In this document: piece after piece, positions 9,484 to 19,500 of the stretch
How the letters are laid out: each line of letters opens with the position of its first letter
How positions within the stretch are numbered: position 1 is the stretch's first letter
Assembly (NCBI RefSeq): GCF_900142525.1
Contig: NZ_FRBD01000022.1
Location: forward strand, 1-64,000
Direction: 5' to 3'
Source of the DNA: Xylanibacter ruminicola
GTDB lineage: Bacteria; Bacteroidota; Bacteroidia; Bacteroidales; Bacteroidaceae
Length of the DNA stretch: 64,000 bases
Position numbers and translations under genes: made by a program
Notes under the pieces: generated by a model
Told to the model about the DNA's origin: nothing
Databases searched by the model: none
Seen by the model: only the letters and a program-made list of their open reading frames with translations

Positions 9484-11649
9484 CTATTCTCTTAATTCCA
9501 TCGGCAATTTGCCGAACTGCTTCTTGAAACAATTCGAGAAGTAGCTCGACGAACTGAAACCTACCTCGTATGCTATTTCAGCTACTGTCTTGGTTGTGGT
9601 GTTCAGTAGTATCTTGCTTTTCTGTAGTCGCATCTGTCGTAGCAGTTCTACTGGTGAGAGGTCTGTCAGTGTCTTCACCTTGCGGTACAGCTGCACACGA
9701 CTGATGCCCAACTGCTCGCCCAGCTCGTCCATCTTTAGGTTGGGATTGGACATGCTCTGGTTGATGGCTTCCTTCAGTTGGTCCATAAACAGTTTGTCCT
9801 GTGTTGTCAGCTTTACATCTGCTGGTGCATTCTCTTGTTTGTCGTCAAACAGGTTGCGCAGTTTTCTTCTCGATGACAGCAGATTGTAGATGCGGCTCAC
9901 CAGCAACTCGGCGCTGAAGGGCTTGGTGAGGTAGGCATCAGCACCACTCTCATAGCCTTCCATCTGCTGGTGCTCTTCGCTGCGGGCCGTCAGCAGGATT
10001 ACTGGTATGTGGCTGGTGATTAAATCTTCTTTCAGCTGTTTACAGAGTTGCAAACCGTCCATCACTGGCATCATCACGTCGCTTACTATTAGGTCGGGCA
10101 CGCTCTCACGGGCCAGTTTGAGTCCGCTCTGTCCGTCGCTGGCCTCCAACACGTAGAATCTGTCGGCTAGCAGCGTGCGCAGATAGCGGCGCATGTCATC
10201 GTTGTCCTCCACAATCAGTATATTGGGCAGTTCTTCGGCATCTGTCTGATTCAGCATGTTGAGATGCGATTCGTGGACAATGTCTTTCGATGCCGCCAGG
10301 CTCTTTTCGTCGGGCACACTATCATCGCTGACGGTGTTTTGAACTTCACGTCGGAAGTTTAGTACATCCGACACCAGCGACTCCAGTTGCGAAACATTGC
10401 GGTCAACTATCTCCAGCAGTTCTTTATCGCTGTCTTTGAGCGTGTTTCGCTTCAACAACTGCTTCAGTGGCCCTGTGATGAGCGTCAATGGTGTCTTCAG
10501 CTGGTGGCTGGCATTGGTATAGAATTGTGTCTGTTCCTTGTTGAGCGCTTTCTGTTTGCGATGTGCCTTACGTATCTGCTTTACTGCAAGCCATGTAATC
10601 GCGATGGCCACCACCAGCAGCACGATGGCAAACACGCTGGCCCAGATAATCTTGCTCTGCACATGGTAGAGCCCGAAGTAGTTGTCTAGTTTCTCTTGTA
10701 TCACCACCAGGTCTTCGTTCTGGTGCATCAACTCTGTGGCATAGCGGGATATCATGTCCACATTTTGGGGCGTGATTATCAGACTGTTCAGGTAGTTGAT
10801 GCGTTCGTAAGGTTTCCTGTTCAGGATGTCGAGAGCTAGCCGCACGATTTCTTCACCGTGGGTGGGGTAGACGCAGGTGCCGGCCAGCCAGCCTTTCTGC
10901 ACATATTTTATGCCTTCGATGGGCAGTCCGTCAACGCCTATCACCTTAATCTTGTTTTCAAGTCGTGCCTCAACGGTAGCGCGGTGGGCACCCAGAGCCA
11001 TGAAATCGCTGTGGCAGAATACTACATCGGGTATACGGCCTGCTTCTATTTCTTTCTTCAGAATGTCATGAGTGTTGTTGTCGTCCCAGTTGCCTATGAT
11101 GTAGTGATAGTTCGCGTCTTGGTGCTGCTTCATTACACGCTCAAAACCTTGGTGGCGCTCGCGTGCTGGCGATGTGTTTTGCAGGGCGGCAATCTCCAGT
11201 ACGTTGTGTCCCTCCGATTCAGCCGCCAGCTGTACAGCATAGTTTGCTGCCATCTCGCCTATGGCCACATTGCTGCCGCCAATAAAGGCTGTGTAGTCGT
11301 TGCTCTCCACCATGCGATCGAAGAGCACTATGGGGATGCCCTTGTCCTTAGCACGCTTCAGGGCTGGGGCTATCTTATAGTCGTTGGGGGCTACTACCAG
11401 CAGGTCGATACCGCTGGCCACCAGACTATCTATCTGTCGTATCTGGTCGTCCGACTGGTCGTAGCAGTCTACGATTTCCACTTTCACGTCCTGGTCGAAG
11501 AGGTGCTGTGCAGCCAGCATCTCATTGTTCACCTTTGAGCGCCACAAGCCTATTGAACATTGCGATACACCTATTTTGTAGATATGGTCTGGCTTAGAGC
11601 ATGCTGTCAGCAAGACCATGAGCATCAAAAAAGCCGTTATCTTTTTCAT
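9484..11649 (-). CDS. Fructose-sensing hybrid regulator lacking the histidine-kinase ATPase domain
   Basis: 721 residues. Order: lipobox-like signal (LLTAC, Cys17), periplasmic sugar-binding domain of the LacI/ribose-binding type (about 24-310; GVSQCSIGLW, FDRMVESNDYTAFIGG, YPTHGEE), membrane helix (about 334-356), dimerisation/phosphoacceptor HisKA (NASHQLKTPL, His382), receiver (acid pair Glu481/Asp482, Asp524, Lys576) and AraC helix-turn-helix (about 615-721). The usual HATPase between HisKA and receiver, with its N, G1 and G2 boxes, is absent: only about 45 linker residues separate NFRREVQ from LPNILIVEDND. B. theta BT1754, the fructose sensor of the levan PUL, has the same sensor type with a complete kinase. 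Without a kinase domain it must borrow phosphate or work without it. It is transcribed toward susC A from its own promoter. Confidence 0.88.
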   Translation of the reverse strand: MKKITAFLMLMVLLTACSKPDHIYKIGVSQCSIGLWRSKVNNEMLAAQHLFDQDVKVEIVDCYDQSDDQIRQIDSLVASGIDLLVVAPNDYKIAPALKRAKDKGIPIVLFDRMVESNDYTAFIGGSNVAIGEMAANYAVQLAAESEGHNVLEIAALQNTSPARERHQGFERVMKQHQDANYHYIIGNWDDNNTHDILKKEIEAGRIPDVVFCHSDFMALGAHRATVEARLENKIKVIGVDGLPIEGIKYVQKGWLAGTCVYPTHGEEIVRLALDILNRKPYERINYLNSLIITPQNVDMISRYATELMHQNEDLVVIQEKLDNYFGLYHVQSKIIWASVFAIVLLVVAIAITWLAVKQIRKAHRKQKALNKEQTQFYTNASHQLKTPLTLITGPLKQLLKRNTLKDSDKELLEIVDRNVSQLESLVSDVLNFRREVQNTVSDDSVPDEKSLAASKDIVHESHLNMLNQTDAEELPNILIVEDNDDMRRYLRTLLADRFYVLEASDGQSGLKLARESVPDLIVSDVMMPVMDGLQLCKQLKEDLITSHIPVILLTARSEEHQQMEGYESGADAYLTKPFSAELLVSRIYNLLSSRRKLRNLFDDKQENAPADVKLTTQDKLFMDQLKEAINQSMSNPNLKMDELGEQLGISRVQLYRKVKTLTDLSPVELLRQMRLQKSKILLNTTTKTVAEIAYEVGFSSSSYFSNCFKKQFGKLPMELRE

Positions 11650-11667
11650 CTTCTACACATTTAATGC

Positions 11668-11677
11668 TGCAAATATA
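11668..11677 (-). promoter_or_regulatory. -7 promoter box of the PUL A regulator
   Basis: TATATTTGCA on the minus strand, 18 bases before ATG 11649, fits the Bacteroidota -7 consensus. Confidence 0.65.
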
Positions 11678-11733
11678 GCACTTTTTTTTGTGAAAGATGA
11701 AAAAGATAACAGCTTTTTTTAGGATACTATTGA

Positions 11734-13338
11734 TTATTGCTGTGTAACCTTTACATCACTGACGGTGATTGACCCGCCGTAGTTGTTGATACTCCAGCAA
11801 TTCTTTTGGATACCATAGATGCGCTGGGTATAGCATACTGTGTCGTTGATATACATGACAATCACGCTATTGTCGGTGTAGATATCAATATTGTAAGTGT
11901 TGTCGGCAGGACGCTCGAACCAGTAGCCGTCAGCAGCATCGATGAAACCTTTGCCTTCTTCGCCTTCCTGCTCGAAATTAACCTTGCGTCCGCGTCCATC
12001 TTCCCCCTCAGGGTTAACTACCATTGTATAGTACTTCTTTGAATCAGTGCCGCGTACAAATGATACACCGAACTTATCCAAGTTGTTCGAGGTCTTTACA
12101 GTAAATGAGATGTGATTGGCAGTGCCCAGACGGTTGTAGAGCACGTATGCTCCATCGCCGCTAAGCGTACCATTGTTATATCCATTAGACTCCATAACCT
12201 TCAAGTCAACGGTCTGATTATACTTGGTTGCCATTGCTGGTACAGCACCAAGCGTAAGAGTGCCATCGCTGTGCTGGATAATCTTGTGACATACCAGTGC
12301 TCCACTCCAGTTAGGTTCATTGCCGTCGCCAGCACCTACGTTGGTATTCTTCTCGTGAATATCGCTACCAGAACGGAATGGGCACCATCCCCAGATGTAA
12401 CGGTCTGTGCCGTTAGAAGCAGTCTTGGCGGCATAGAGCGAACGGCTGTCGAGCACACCCTCGTGTCCGTCAGGAGCCCACTTTGGTCCGTCGTTCAGAC
12501 AGCTCTTCAGGTCCTCGTAGGTAGAGGCTACCATATACTTCACCTTACGGCTCCAGTTGGCGCGATAGCTCTCGCTGAACACGATGTACCAGTAGTTGCC
12601 CATCTTGAAGATGTCGGGACACTCCAGCATACGGTCCCAGATCATACGGATACGTCCTACATGCTCCCAGTTCTTCAGGTCGCTCGACTTGAACTCTGCA
12701 AAACAGGGGTCGCCACCACCATTGGGATAGGTAGAGATAACCATGTGGTAGAGGTTGTCGTCGGCTACGAATATCTGTGGATCGCGGAAGTCATTACCTG
12801 AGTAGCCAAAGTCAGGACCATTCAGAGTCCAAAGCTCGTCCTTAGCCCAGGTCTTGAAGTCGGTAGATGTAGCTCGCATCACCACTTCGCGATTCTTGCA
12901 GTTTCCGTTGTGACCTGTGTAGTAGATATAATATGTACCATCCTTCTCGTATGCGCAACCTGTACCCAGTGCCGCATCCTGCTGATAGTCGTTAGCACCA
13001 TATGCCAGTAACTCGCCCAGCGACTCGTAGTTGGCACCATCCTTGGTAGAAACTGCCCAAATGGGGTGGAAGCGATAAGTCATGTTGTTGATGAACTCCT
13101 GCAGATAGAGCACCTTGAAGTCGCCGCTCTTCTGATCGTAGAAAGGCATTGGGTCGCCTACACGGCCAACAGCTGGTGTATAGAATGTGCCAAAGCCGGC
13201 AGCATCAGTCGAAGCGAAGAATGTGGCAGTGCCGTTCCAGTCCTTTGCGGGATCGCCGCTGAACTTCTCGTCGCTGCACGCCGTCAGCACAGAGGCTGAC
13301 AGCATGAGTGCGAATACTGAATATATCATTGTCTTCAT
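11734..13338 (-). CDS. Divergent GH32-type fructan hydrolase, lipoprotein (PUL B)
   Basis: 534 residues with a lipoprotein signal (SVLTAC, Cys21, then SDEK). It keeps the three GH32 active-site positions but in altered motifs: VGDPMPFYD in place of WMNDPNG (candidate nucleophile Asp62), FRDPQIF (Asp186) and LECPDIF (Glu239). The C-terminal part (about 390-534) is a beta-sandwich resembling the GH32 C-terminal domain. It occupies the same operon position as the canonical GH32 of PUL A, but the two are clearly different subfamilies, so substrate linkage or endo/exo mode may differ. It ends the operon SusC-SusD-DUF4960-GH32 of PUL B. Surface location is inferred from the lipobox. Confidence 0.85.
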   Translation of the reverse strand: MKTMIYSVFALMLSASVLTACSDEKFSGDPAKDWNGTATFFASTDAAGFGTFYTPAVGRVGDPMPFYDQKSGDFKVLYLQEFINNMTYRFHPIWAVSTKDGANYESLGELLAYGANDYQQDAALGTGCAYEKDGTYYIYYTGHNGNCKNREVVMRATSTDFKTWAKDELWTLNGPDFGYSGNDFRDPQIFVADDNLYHMVISTYPNGGGDPCFAEFKSSDLKNWEHVGRIRMIWDRMLECPDIFKMGNYWYIVFSESYRANWSRKVKYMVASTYEDLKSCLNDGPKWAPDGHEGVLDSRSLYAAKTASNGTDRYIWGWCPFRSGSDIHEKNTNVGAGDGNEPNWSGALVCHKIIQHSDGTLTLGAVPAMATKYNQTVDLKVMESNGYNNGTLSGDGAYVLYNRLGTANHISFTVKTSNNLDKFGVSFVRGTDSKKYYTMVVNPEGEDGRGRKVNFEQEGEEGKGFIDAADGYWFERPADNTYNIDIYTDNSVIVMYINDTVCYTQRIYGIQKNCWSINNYGGSITVSDVKVTQQ

Positions 13339-13353
13339 AACTTACAGTTTTTT

Positions 13354-14742
13354 TTATTTGGTTAGATAATTGAATGCGTTGAGCAGGATAGTGCCCATGT
13401 TGTCGTGATAGTTCGACTCGTAAGGAGTTGGAGAATTCCAATCGTATAGACCTGAGCCCAGACAGATGATACCACCCTTACCAAACTCGCCGTTAGCAGC
13501 CTTCAACTCCCATGCGTTCACGCTGTTGTCGCCAGTCAGAGCGCGACCACCAGTCTTAGCTTCCATAGCATCCTTACCACCCTGATAAGTATCCCAGAAT
13601 CCATACTGTGATGTGGTGTTACAGATGGTGTAATCCTTATCGAGTGTGTAGATAGCATTGTCTGGAGCATCTGGATAGGTTTTCAGATTGTTCCACAGTG
13701 GATGAGTGGGGTCGTAAGCAAATGTATGCCAAGGGTCGTCGCCCATCAGGTCGGAGCCTTCGCCGCCTCCGCCGCCCCAAACATTGTTTGGATAAGCGTC
13801 CTCAGGCATAGCACCCAGAGCAATAGCGTAGTTCACCGCGCTACGACCCAGTACGAATGCACCACCCTTCTGCCAGTATTCCTTCATCTTGGCCAGTGCT
13901 GTCATTGCTCCCTGTTCAGCCTCAGCAAATCCATTGTAATTGCCGTATGATGAGCAATGACGGTGGAAGAATATCAGCTTACACTTCTCAAGTGAGATAT
14001 TTCCGCCAGCTACATCGCTCCATGATGCGTAGGCTGCACTTGCAATGTTACCAGTGAGCCACTTGGCAGCAGCCTTCTCCTCATCGTTCAGCAGTTCGAT
14101 GTTTTCAGCATCGCCAACAAACAGTGCGATAGGATCCTCAATCAGTGTTACATATACCGTATATACTGTAGTAGCAGTATTGTCGTTAAGTGTAATCTGG
14201 AACGGCTCAGTGAAGTTGCCCTTAGTGCCGCTAGCTGGACTACATGTGGCATCCTCGCTGCATTCAACTTCGAAAGTAGCATTGCTAAGGTCGATACCGC
14301 TGTTGGCCATCACGCTTACGGTGATAGTCTTGTCCTGCTGGTTGATGGCACCTTTCACACCCTCAAGTATGAAGAGCGACATCAAGGCCTCGTCGTTACG
14401 TACGCTTACCTGATAGTCCATTACCAAGTCGCCATTGCTGATGTGAAGATTGCGATCGGCATCAAAGTTGATGTGGTCACCCACCTTCATATTGGTCTGT
14501 GCGCCAGCAGATACTGTCAGACTTGTTATCTCCATATCACCCTTCTGGGCGAAATCTACGGGCACTTTTACTTTTACCAGTCGCTTCTCTGTGTTGATGG
14601 TACCTTCGTATTGTCCGTTCAGGACAAACTTCTCAACCAAGCATGAACCGCTTACGTCGATGCTGCCCGTATGATCATCGTTACAAGCGGTGAGCCCGCA
14701 TACGATGCATATTGCGCAGATAATGCTATATATCGTTTTCAT
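13354..14742 (-). CDS. DUF4960 fructan-binding surface lipoprotein (PUL B)
   Basis: 462 residues. The signal MKTIYSIICAICIVCGLTAC has lipobox Cys20 followed by NDDH. Two beta-sandwich repeats of the DUF5018-like kind seem to fill about 25-200 (KVKVPVDF, TITVSVMANSGIDLSNATFEV). The DUF4960 domain follows (about 205-462; KLIFFHRHCSS, GGAFVLGRSAVNYAIALG, GGIICLGSGLYDWNS). Its position after susD and the DUF4960 family point to a SusE/F-like fructan-binding protein. Its N-terminal half is unlike that of the PUL A protein, so the two PULs share a binding module on different stalks. It is 15 bases from the GH32 start. Confidence 0.82.
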   Translation of the reverse strand: MKTIYSIICAICIVCGLTACNDDHTGSIDVSGSCLVEKFVLNGQYEGTINTEKRLVKVKVPVDFAQKGDMEITSLTVSAGAQTNMKVGDHINFDADRNLHISNGDLVMDYQVSVRNDEALMSLFILEGVKGAINQQDKTITVSVMANSGIDLSNATFEVECSEDATCSPASGTKGNFTEPFQITLNDNTATTVYTVYVTLIEDPIALFVGDAENIELLNDEEKAAAKWLTGNIASAAYASWSDVAGGNISLEKCKLIFFHRHCSSYGNYNGFAEAEQGAMTALAKMKEYWQKGGAFVLGRSAVNYAIALGAMPEDAYPNNVWGGGGGEGSDLMGDDPWHTFAYDPTHPLWNNLKTYPDAPDNAIYTLDKDYTICNTTSQYGFWDTYQGGKDAMEAKTGGRALTGDNSVNAWELKAANGEFGKGGIICLGSGLYDWNSPTPYESNYHDNMGTILLNAFNYLTK

Positions 14743-14787
14743 AACTCTTAACTCTAAATTCTTAATTTTTAAATCTTAACTCGATTC

Positions 14788-16533
14788 TTACCACTGTCCA
14801 CAGTTCTGAGTGTAGTGTCCGTTAGATGCTGCCATCTGCTCGAATGGTACAGGCAGGTACTCATTCTTGTTGGCTGTAAACTGCGATCCATTCAGGAAGT
14901 TCATCTTCTCACTCTCTGTAGAGTAGTACTTGTTGAGTACTGTAGCTGCATCGCCCCAACGTACCAGATCGAAGAAACGCTCGCTCTCCATAGCTAGCTC
15001 CAGTCGGCGCTCCATCTTTATTATCTTCATGGCCTCGTCCTTGCTGTAGTTACCGTTGTACTTACCTACTGCATAGTGTACGCCATATTTATTAGGATAG
15101 TTAGAAACGATGCTGTTTGTTGCCATACCTGCTGCACGATCGCGAACCTGATTAACCAGTGCGATGGCCTCTGAGGTTTGTCCTAGTTGAGCCTGAGCCT
15201 CAGCACGCATCAACAGAACGTCAGCATAGCGTAGAACGATGCGGTTCATCGAACTTGCCCACTGTGAATCGCACAGATACAGATAGCTGTCTGTCAGCGC
15301 AGGATCAACATTCTGCTTCAGCGATACAAAGTATCCGAATGTACCACCACTGCGGCTCCAAGCGTTGCTCTCGGCAATCATAAAGCTTGGGTTAAACATA
15401 TATGGAGTACCAGGTACGCCTACTGTTACAAACAGTCTCGGATCTACAGTTTGGGGTGAACCAACGGTATATTCCTCGTCGGCATAAGTGTCAAGCATTG
15501 GCAGACCGTCGCTGTTGGTGCGATAGGCGCTCACCAGATTGTGAGAAGGCTTGTAGAAGTCGCAACCAGAGTCGTGAACCTTAGGAATACATGGCACAAT
15601 CAGGCGGTAAGAGAAGTTCAGGTTGCCATAAACGGTACCGTCGTTTCTAGAGTACTGTATGGCCCAAAGACTCTCCTTACCGTTCTCATACTGCTCTTCA
15701 GGACGGAAGTTGTTGTGCATATCTGGCTCCAGACCATAGCCGGCCTTGGTATAGATGGCTGGATTGGTGTAATCTACAACCTTCTGCAGATCTGCCTCGT
15801 TGATGGCTGTTACCTGATTGCTGCTGGCATCGTCCTGACGATATGCCTTATACAGATATACCTTAGCCAGGAATGCTGCACAAGCGGCCTTTGTTGGGCG
15901 TCCCTTCTCAGTCTGAGCTTCTGGCAGTACTGCGTAGGCATCCTCCAGATCGTTGATAATCTGCTGCCACCCCTCGTCGTTGGTATACTCTGTGTTCGAG
16001 AGATTATTGTAGTCCTCTTCCTGCATGTTTGGCTTGTTCACAAATGGAATCTTCTTAAATAGTCGCTTCAGCTGGAAGTGGCCGTATGCACGCAGGAACT
16101 TCATCTCGGCAGTACGCTGCTGTATGGTAGCATTCTCCTGATCGGCACTTGCCAGAATGTCTATCGACAGACTTACGCGGCTAAGGTAATTGTAGAATCG
16201 AGTCCAGATAGAGCTGAAAGGCCAGTCGGTAGTAAGAATACCAACACCTTTTTCCAGTCTGTGGAAAGGTTCTCCATCAGAGAAGTCCGAACCGCCAACA
16301 TATGCGTCGTCGCTTCGTGTGTCGTAGTTCCAGAGTGAGAACGATGCGTTCATATCCTCAATCGAAACCAGTCCAGCGTATGCTGAAATCAGCACGTTGT
16401 CGATATACTCAGGGTTCTTTACCTCGTCCTGAGTCAGCGTTGCCTGTGGCACCTGTTCCTCCAGGAAATCAGAGCAGGCAGTAAGACCACAGATTACGCA
16501 GATTGCGCAGATTGTTCTATATATCGTTTTCAT
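14788..16533 (-). CDS. SusD-like/RagB nutrient-binding lipoprotein (PUL B)
   Basis: 581 residues. Signal MKTIYRTICAICVICGLTAC ends in Cys20, followed by SDFLEEQVPQ, the usual SusD opening. Family blocks include EMKFLRAYGHFQLKRLF, RPTKAACAAFLAKVYLYKAY and the C-terminal MERRLELAMESERFFDLVRWG. It partners the SusC encoded 15 bases upstream. The protein is only moderately similar to the PUL A SusD, unlike the shared signal peptide, consistent with a duplicated system that has diverged in ligand preference. Confidence 0.92.
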   Translation of the reverse strand: MKTIYRTICAICVICGLTACSDFLEEQVPQATLTQDEVKNPEYIDNVLISAYAGLVSIEDMNASFSLWNYDTRSDDAYVGGSDFSDGEPFHRLEKGVGILTTDWPFSSIWTRFYNYLSRVSLSIDILASADQENATIQQRTAEMKFLRAYGHFQLKRLFKKIPFVNKPNMQEEDYNNLSNTEYTNDEGWQQIINDLEDAYAVLPEAQTEKGRPTKAACAAFLAKVYLYKAYRQDDASSNQVTAINEADLQKVVDYTNPAIYTKAGYGLEPDMHNNFRPEEQYENGKESLWAIQYSRNDGTVYGNLNFSYRLIVPCIPKVHDSGCDFYKPSHNLVSAYRTNSDGLPMLDTYADEEYTVGSPQTVDPRLFVTVGVPGTPYMFNPSFMIAESNAWSRSGGTFGYFVSLKQNVDPALTDSYLYLCDSQWASSMNRIVLRYADVLLMRAEAQAQLGQTSEAIALVNQVRDRAAGMATNSIVSNYPNKYGVHYAVGKYNGNYSKDEAMKIIKMERRLELAMESERFFDLVRWGDAATVLNKYYSTESEKMNFLNGSQFTANKNEYLPVPFEQMAASNGHYTQNCGQW

Positions 16534-16548
16534 AATCGTTGCTATATT

Positions 16549-19500
16549 TTAGAATGAAACATTAAGTCCGAATGTAAGATTGAGGGGGATAGGATAGTTG
16601 AATCCTGGGTTCTCAGGATCGGCACCTGTAAACTTATTGCTCTTGATGGTGAGCAGGTTCTGGGCCGATGCGTAGAGGCGTATACGATCCATACATAACT
16701 TCTCAGTAACCTTTTTGGGCAGATTGTAACCCAACTGTATGGTGCGCAGCTTCACGTAACTACCATTCTCTATATAGTAAGATGAAACACGTCCCTCATT
16801 GTTTGTATCCGATGTGGTGAGTGCAGGGATGTTGCTGCTAGGATTAGCTGGGCTCCAGGCATCGAGTGCTCGCTTACCCTTGTTCAGATAAGGTACGTTG
16901 ATGGCTGAATTTGCCCAGAAGTCGGTCTGCGACTTATATCCGCGACAGTCTACATCAACACCCTGTACGCCTTGCCAGAACATAGTCAAATCCCAGTCCT
17001 TATACTGCAGATAGATGTTCAATCCCCAAGTGAAGTCGGGTGTTGGATCGTAAATCCAGTCCTGATCGGCCTCGGTAATAACACCGTCGCCATTCAGGTC
17101 TTTATAGCGTATGCGGCCCAGGCCAGCACCTTCCTGTGTGGCATGATTATCAATCTCCTCCTGACTCTTGAAGATTCCGTCGTAGATGTAGCCTACCTGC
17201 GAGAACATTGGATGACCTACAACACTCTTCACGCCGTTACCACCATACTTACCGTTGGCAGCTACTGTCTCAGGCAGTTTTGTAATCTCATTCACATACT
17301 TACTGATGTTTCCGTTGATATCCCACGAGAAACCGTTCTCCAACTGATGACGATAACCAATACTCAGTTCCCAACCGTTGTTCTTTACCTCGCCGGCATT
17401 GATCCACTGACCAGAGCCTTCACCCATAGCAGCGATACCTTCCATGAAGAGCAGAATGTCTGTGGTCTTCTTATTGAACCAATCAAAACTACCGTAGATT
17501 TCGTTTCTCAGCATTGCGAAATCAACACCGATGTTATGTTGTGTGGTGGTTTCCCACTTGATATCGTCGTTGCCGCGCTGATTACGCACGTAACCGTTAG
17601 CCAGATCGTAGCCGCCGTTCTTACCGCTGATGTCGTATGATGAACCTGCTTGTCCACTGCCCCATAGTCCAGTAGATACTACCGACTTGTAGAGGGTGTA
17701 TCGTGAAGTGTTTGAGATTTCTTGGTTACCAGTCTGTCCCCAAGAGTAGCGCAGCTTCAAATTGTCGAGCCAGCTCTTTGTCTTAGCCATAAACTTCTCT
17801 TCTGAGAGACGCCAACCTGCTGATACTGATGGGAATGTACCGTACTGGTTGTTTGTACCAAATCGGCTCGAACCATCTCGACGGATAGTAAAGCTAGCCA
17901 GATACTTGTCATCATAGGTGTAGTTAACCTTTCCGAAGAAAGACACAAGACTGAAACCTTCGCCCGATCCTTCTGCCAGCTGCTTGCCTGCACCAGCACT
18001 TGGCCACATATAGTCTGTGTTCAGAATAGCCAACTCATAACGCTTGGCACTGTTCCACTTATAGTCCTGACGATTCACCTCAGTACCAATCATGGCGTCG
18101 CCGCGATGCTTGCCGATTTCAAGATTGTAGGTAGCTATGGCGTTCCACATCCAGCGCATCCAGTGCTCCTGCTTGCTCTCTACGGCACTATCGGTACGCT
18201 TTACCTTACCATTTTCGATAGGGTAGGTAAAGAATCGCTGCTCTTTCTGTGTGTAGTCCATACCAAGAGTGGTGCGAATCATGAAGTTCTTGAATGGAGT
18301 GATGCTCAGATGTACATCGCCGAATGAGCGCCACTGTGTATATTCATTGTCCTTTGCATTGTCGATCATGCTCAGTGGATTCTCGCGCTCAGAGTAAGCA
18401 CCCAGTGCCTGAGCGTACTTGCCGTTTTCGGCATATATTGGGAAGTTGGGGTTAAACTCCAGTGCGTGCTCCAGTACGCCGCCAGGAGCGTCAACACCCT
18501 TTGTACGGTTCACTGTGAAGTTCTCGCCAATTACAACTTTACCATCGAATAACTTATAGTCTGCATTAGCACGAGCCGACAGGCGATTGAAGTTACTCTT
18601 CTTAATGGTTCCCTGGTTGTCGTAGTAACCTATTGAGAAGAATGAGCTGCCCTTTTCAGAGCCATTGCTTACTGAGAGGTTGTACTGCTGAACTACGCCT
18701 GTGCGGGTAATCTCTTTAAACCAGTCTGTATCACCTGCACGTACACTGGCGTTCTCGTCCAGATACATGTTCATAGTCATATTATTCAGTACGGGATTGC
18801 CTTTAGCGTCGTAGCTCCAGTCGTAGTTATATCCTAGGTTATTGTTGCTTGGGTTCACACCATCGTTCACGCAAGCCTGCCAATAGGCGCGTCCCCACTC
18901 GCTGGCATTCATTGTCTCAATCTTATTGGTATAGAATGATGTGGCAACGCTACCATCGAAGTTCACCTTCACCTTACCATCCTTACCCTTCTTGGTGGTG
19001 ATAATGATTACACCATTGGCTGCACGCGAACCATAGATGCTGGCTGAGGCAGCATCCTTCAACACCTGGATGCTCTCGATGTCGTTTCCGTTCAGCTCAT
19101 GCATACCAGCCTTGGTAGGCACTCCGTCAATTATGTAAAGCGGATCGTTGTCGTTCAGGGTTCCCACACCACGGATACGAACCGTAGCAGCACCTGATGG
19201 ATTACCATCGGCTGTGATATTCATGCCTGGCACACGGCCCTGCAGGGCCTTCATCGGGTTGTTTTCGTTTTGCTTGGCAATCTCGTCCACACTTACAGTT
19301 GAGATGGCACCTGTCAGATCAGCCTTGCGCTGGGTAGTATAACCTGTTACCACCACTTCCTGCAGCATCTCGGCATCTTCCTTCAGTGTTACCTTCATAC
19401 CCTGCTGTGCAGGCACCTCCTGTGTCTGATAACCGATGTACGAGATGACAAGAATAACACCCTCGTTAACCTTAATAGTGAAGTTTCCATCAAAATCGGT

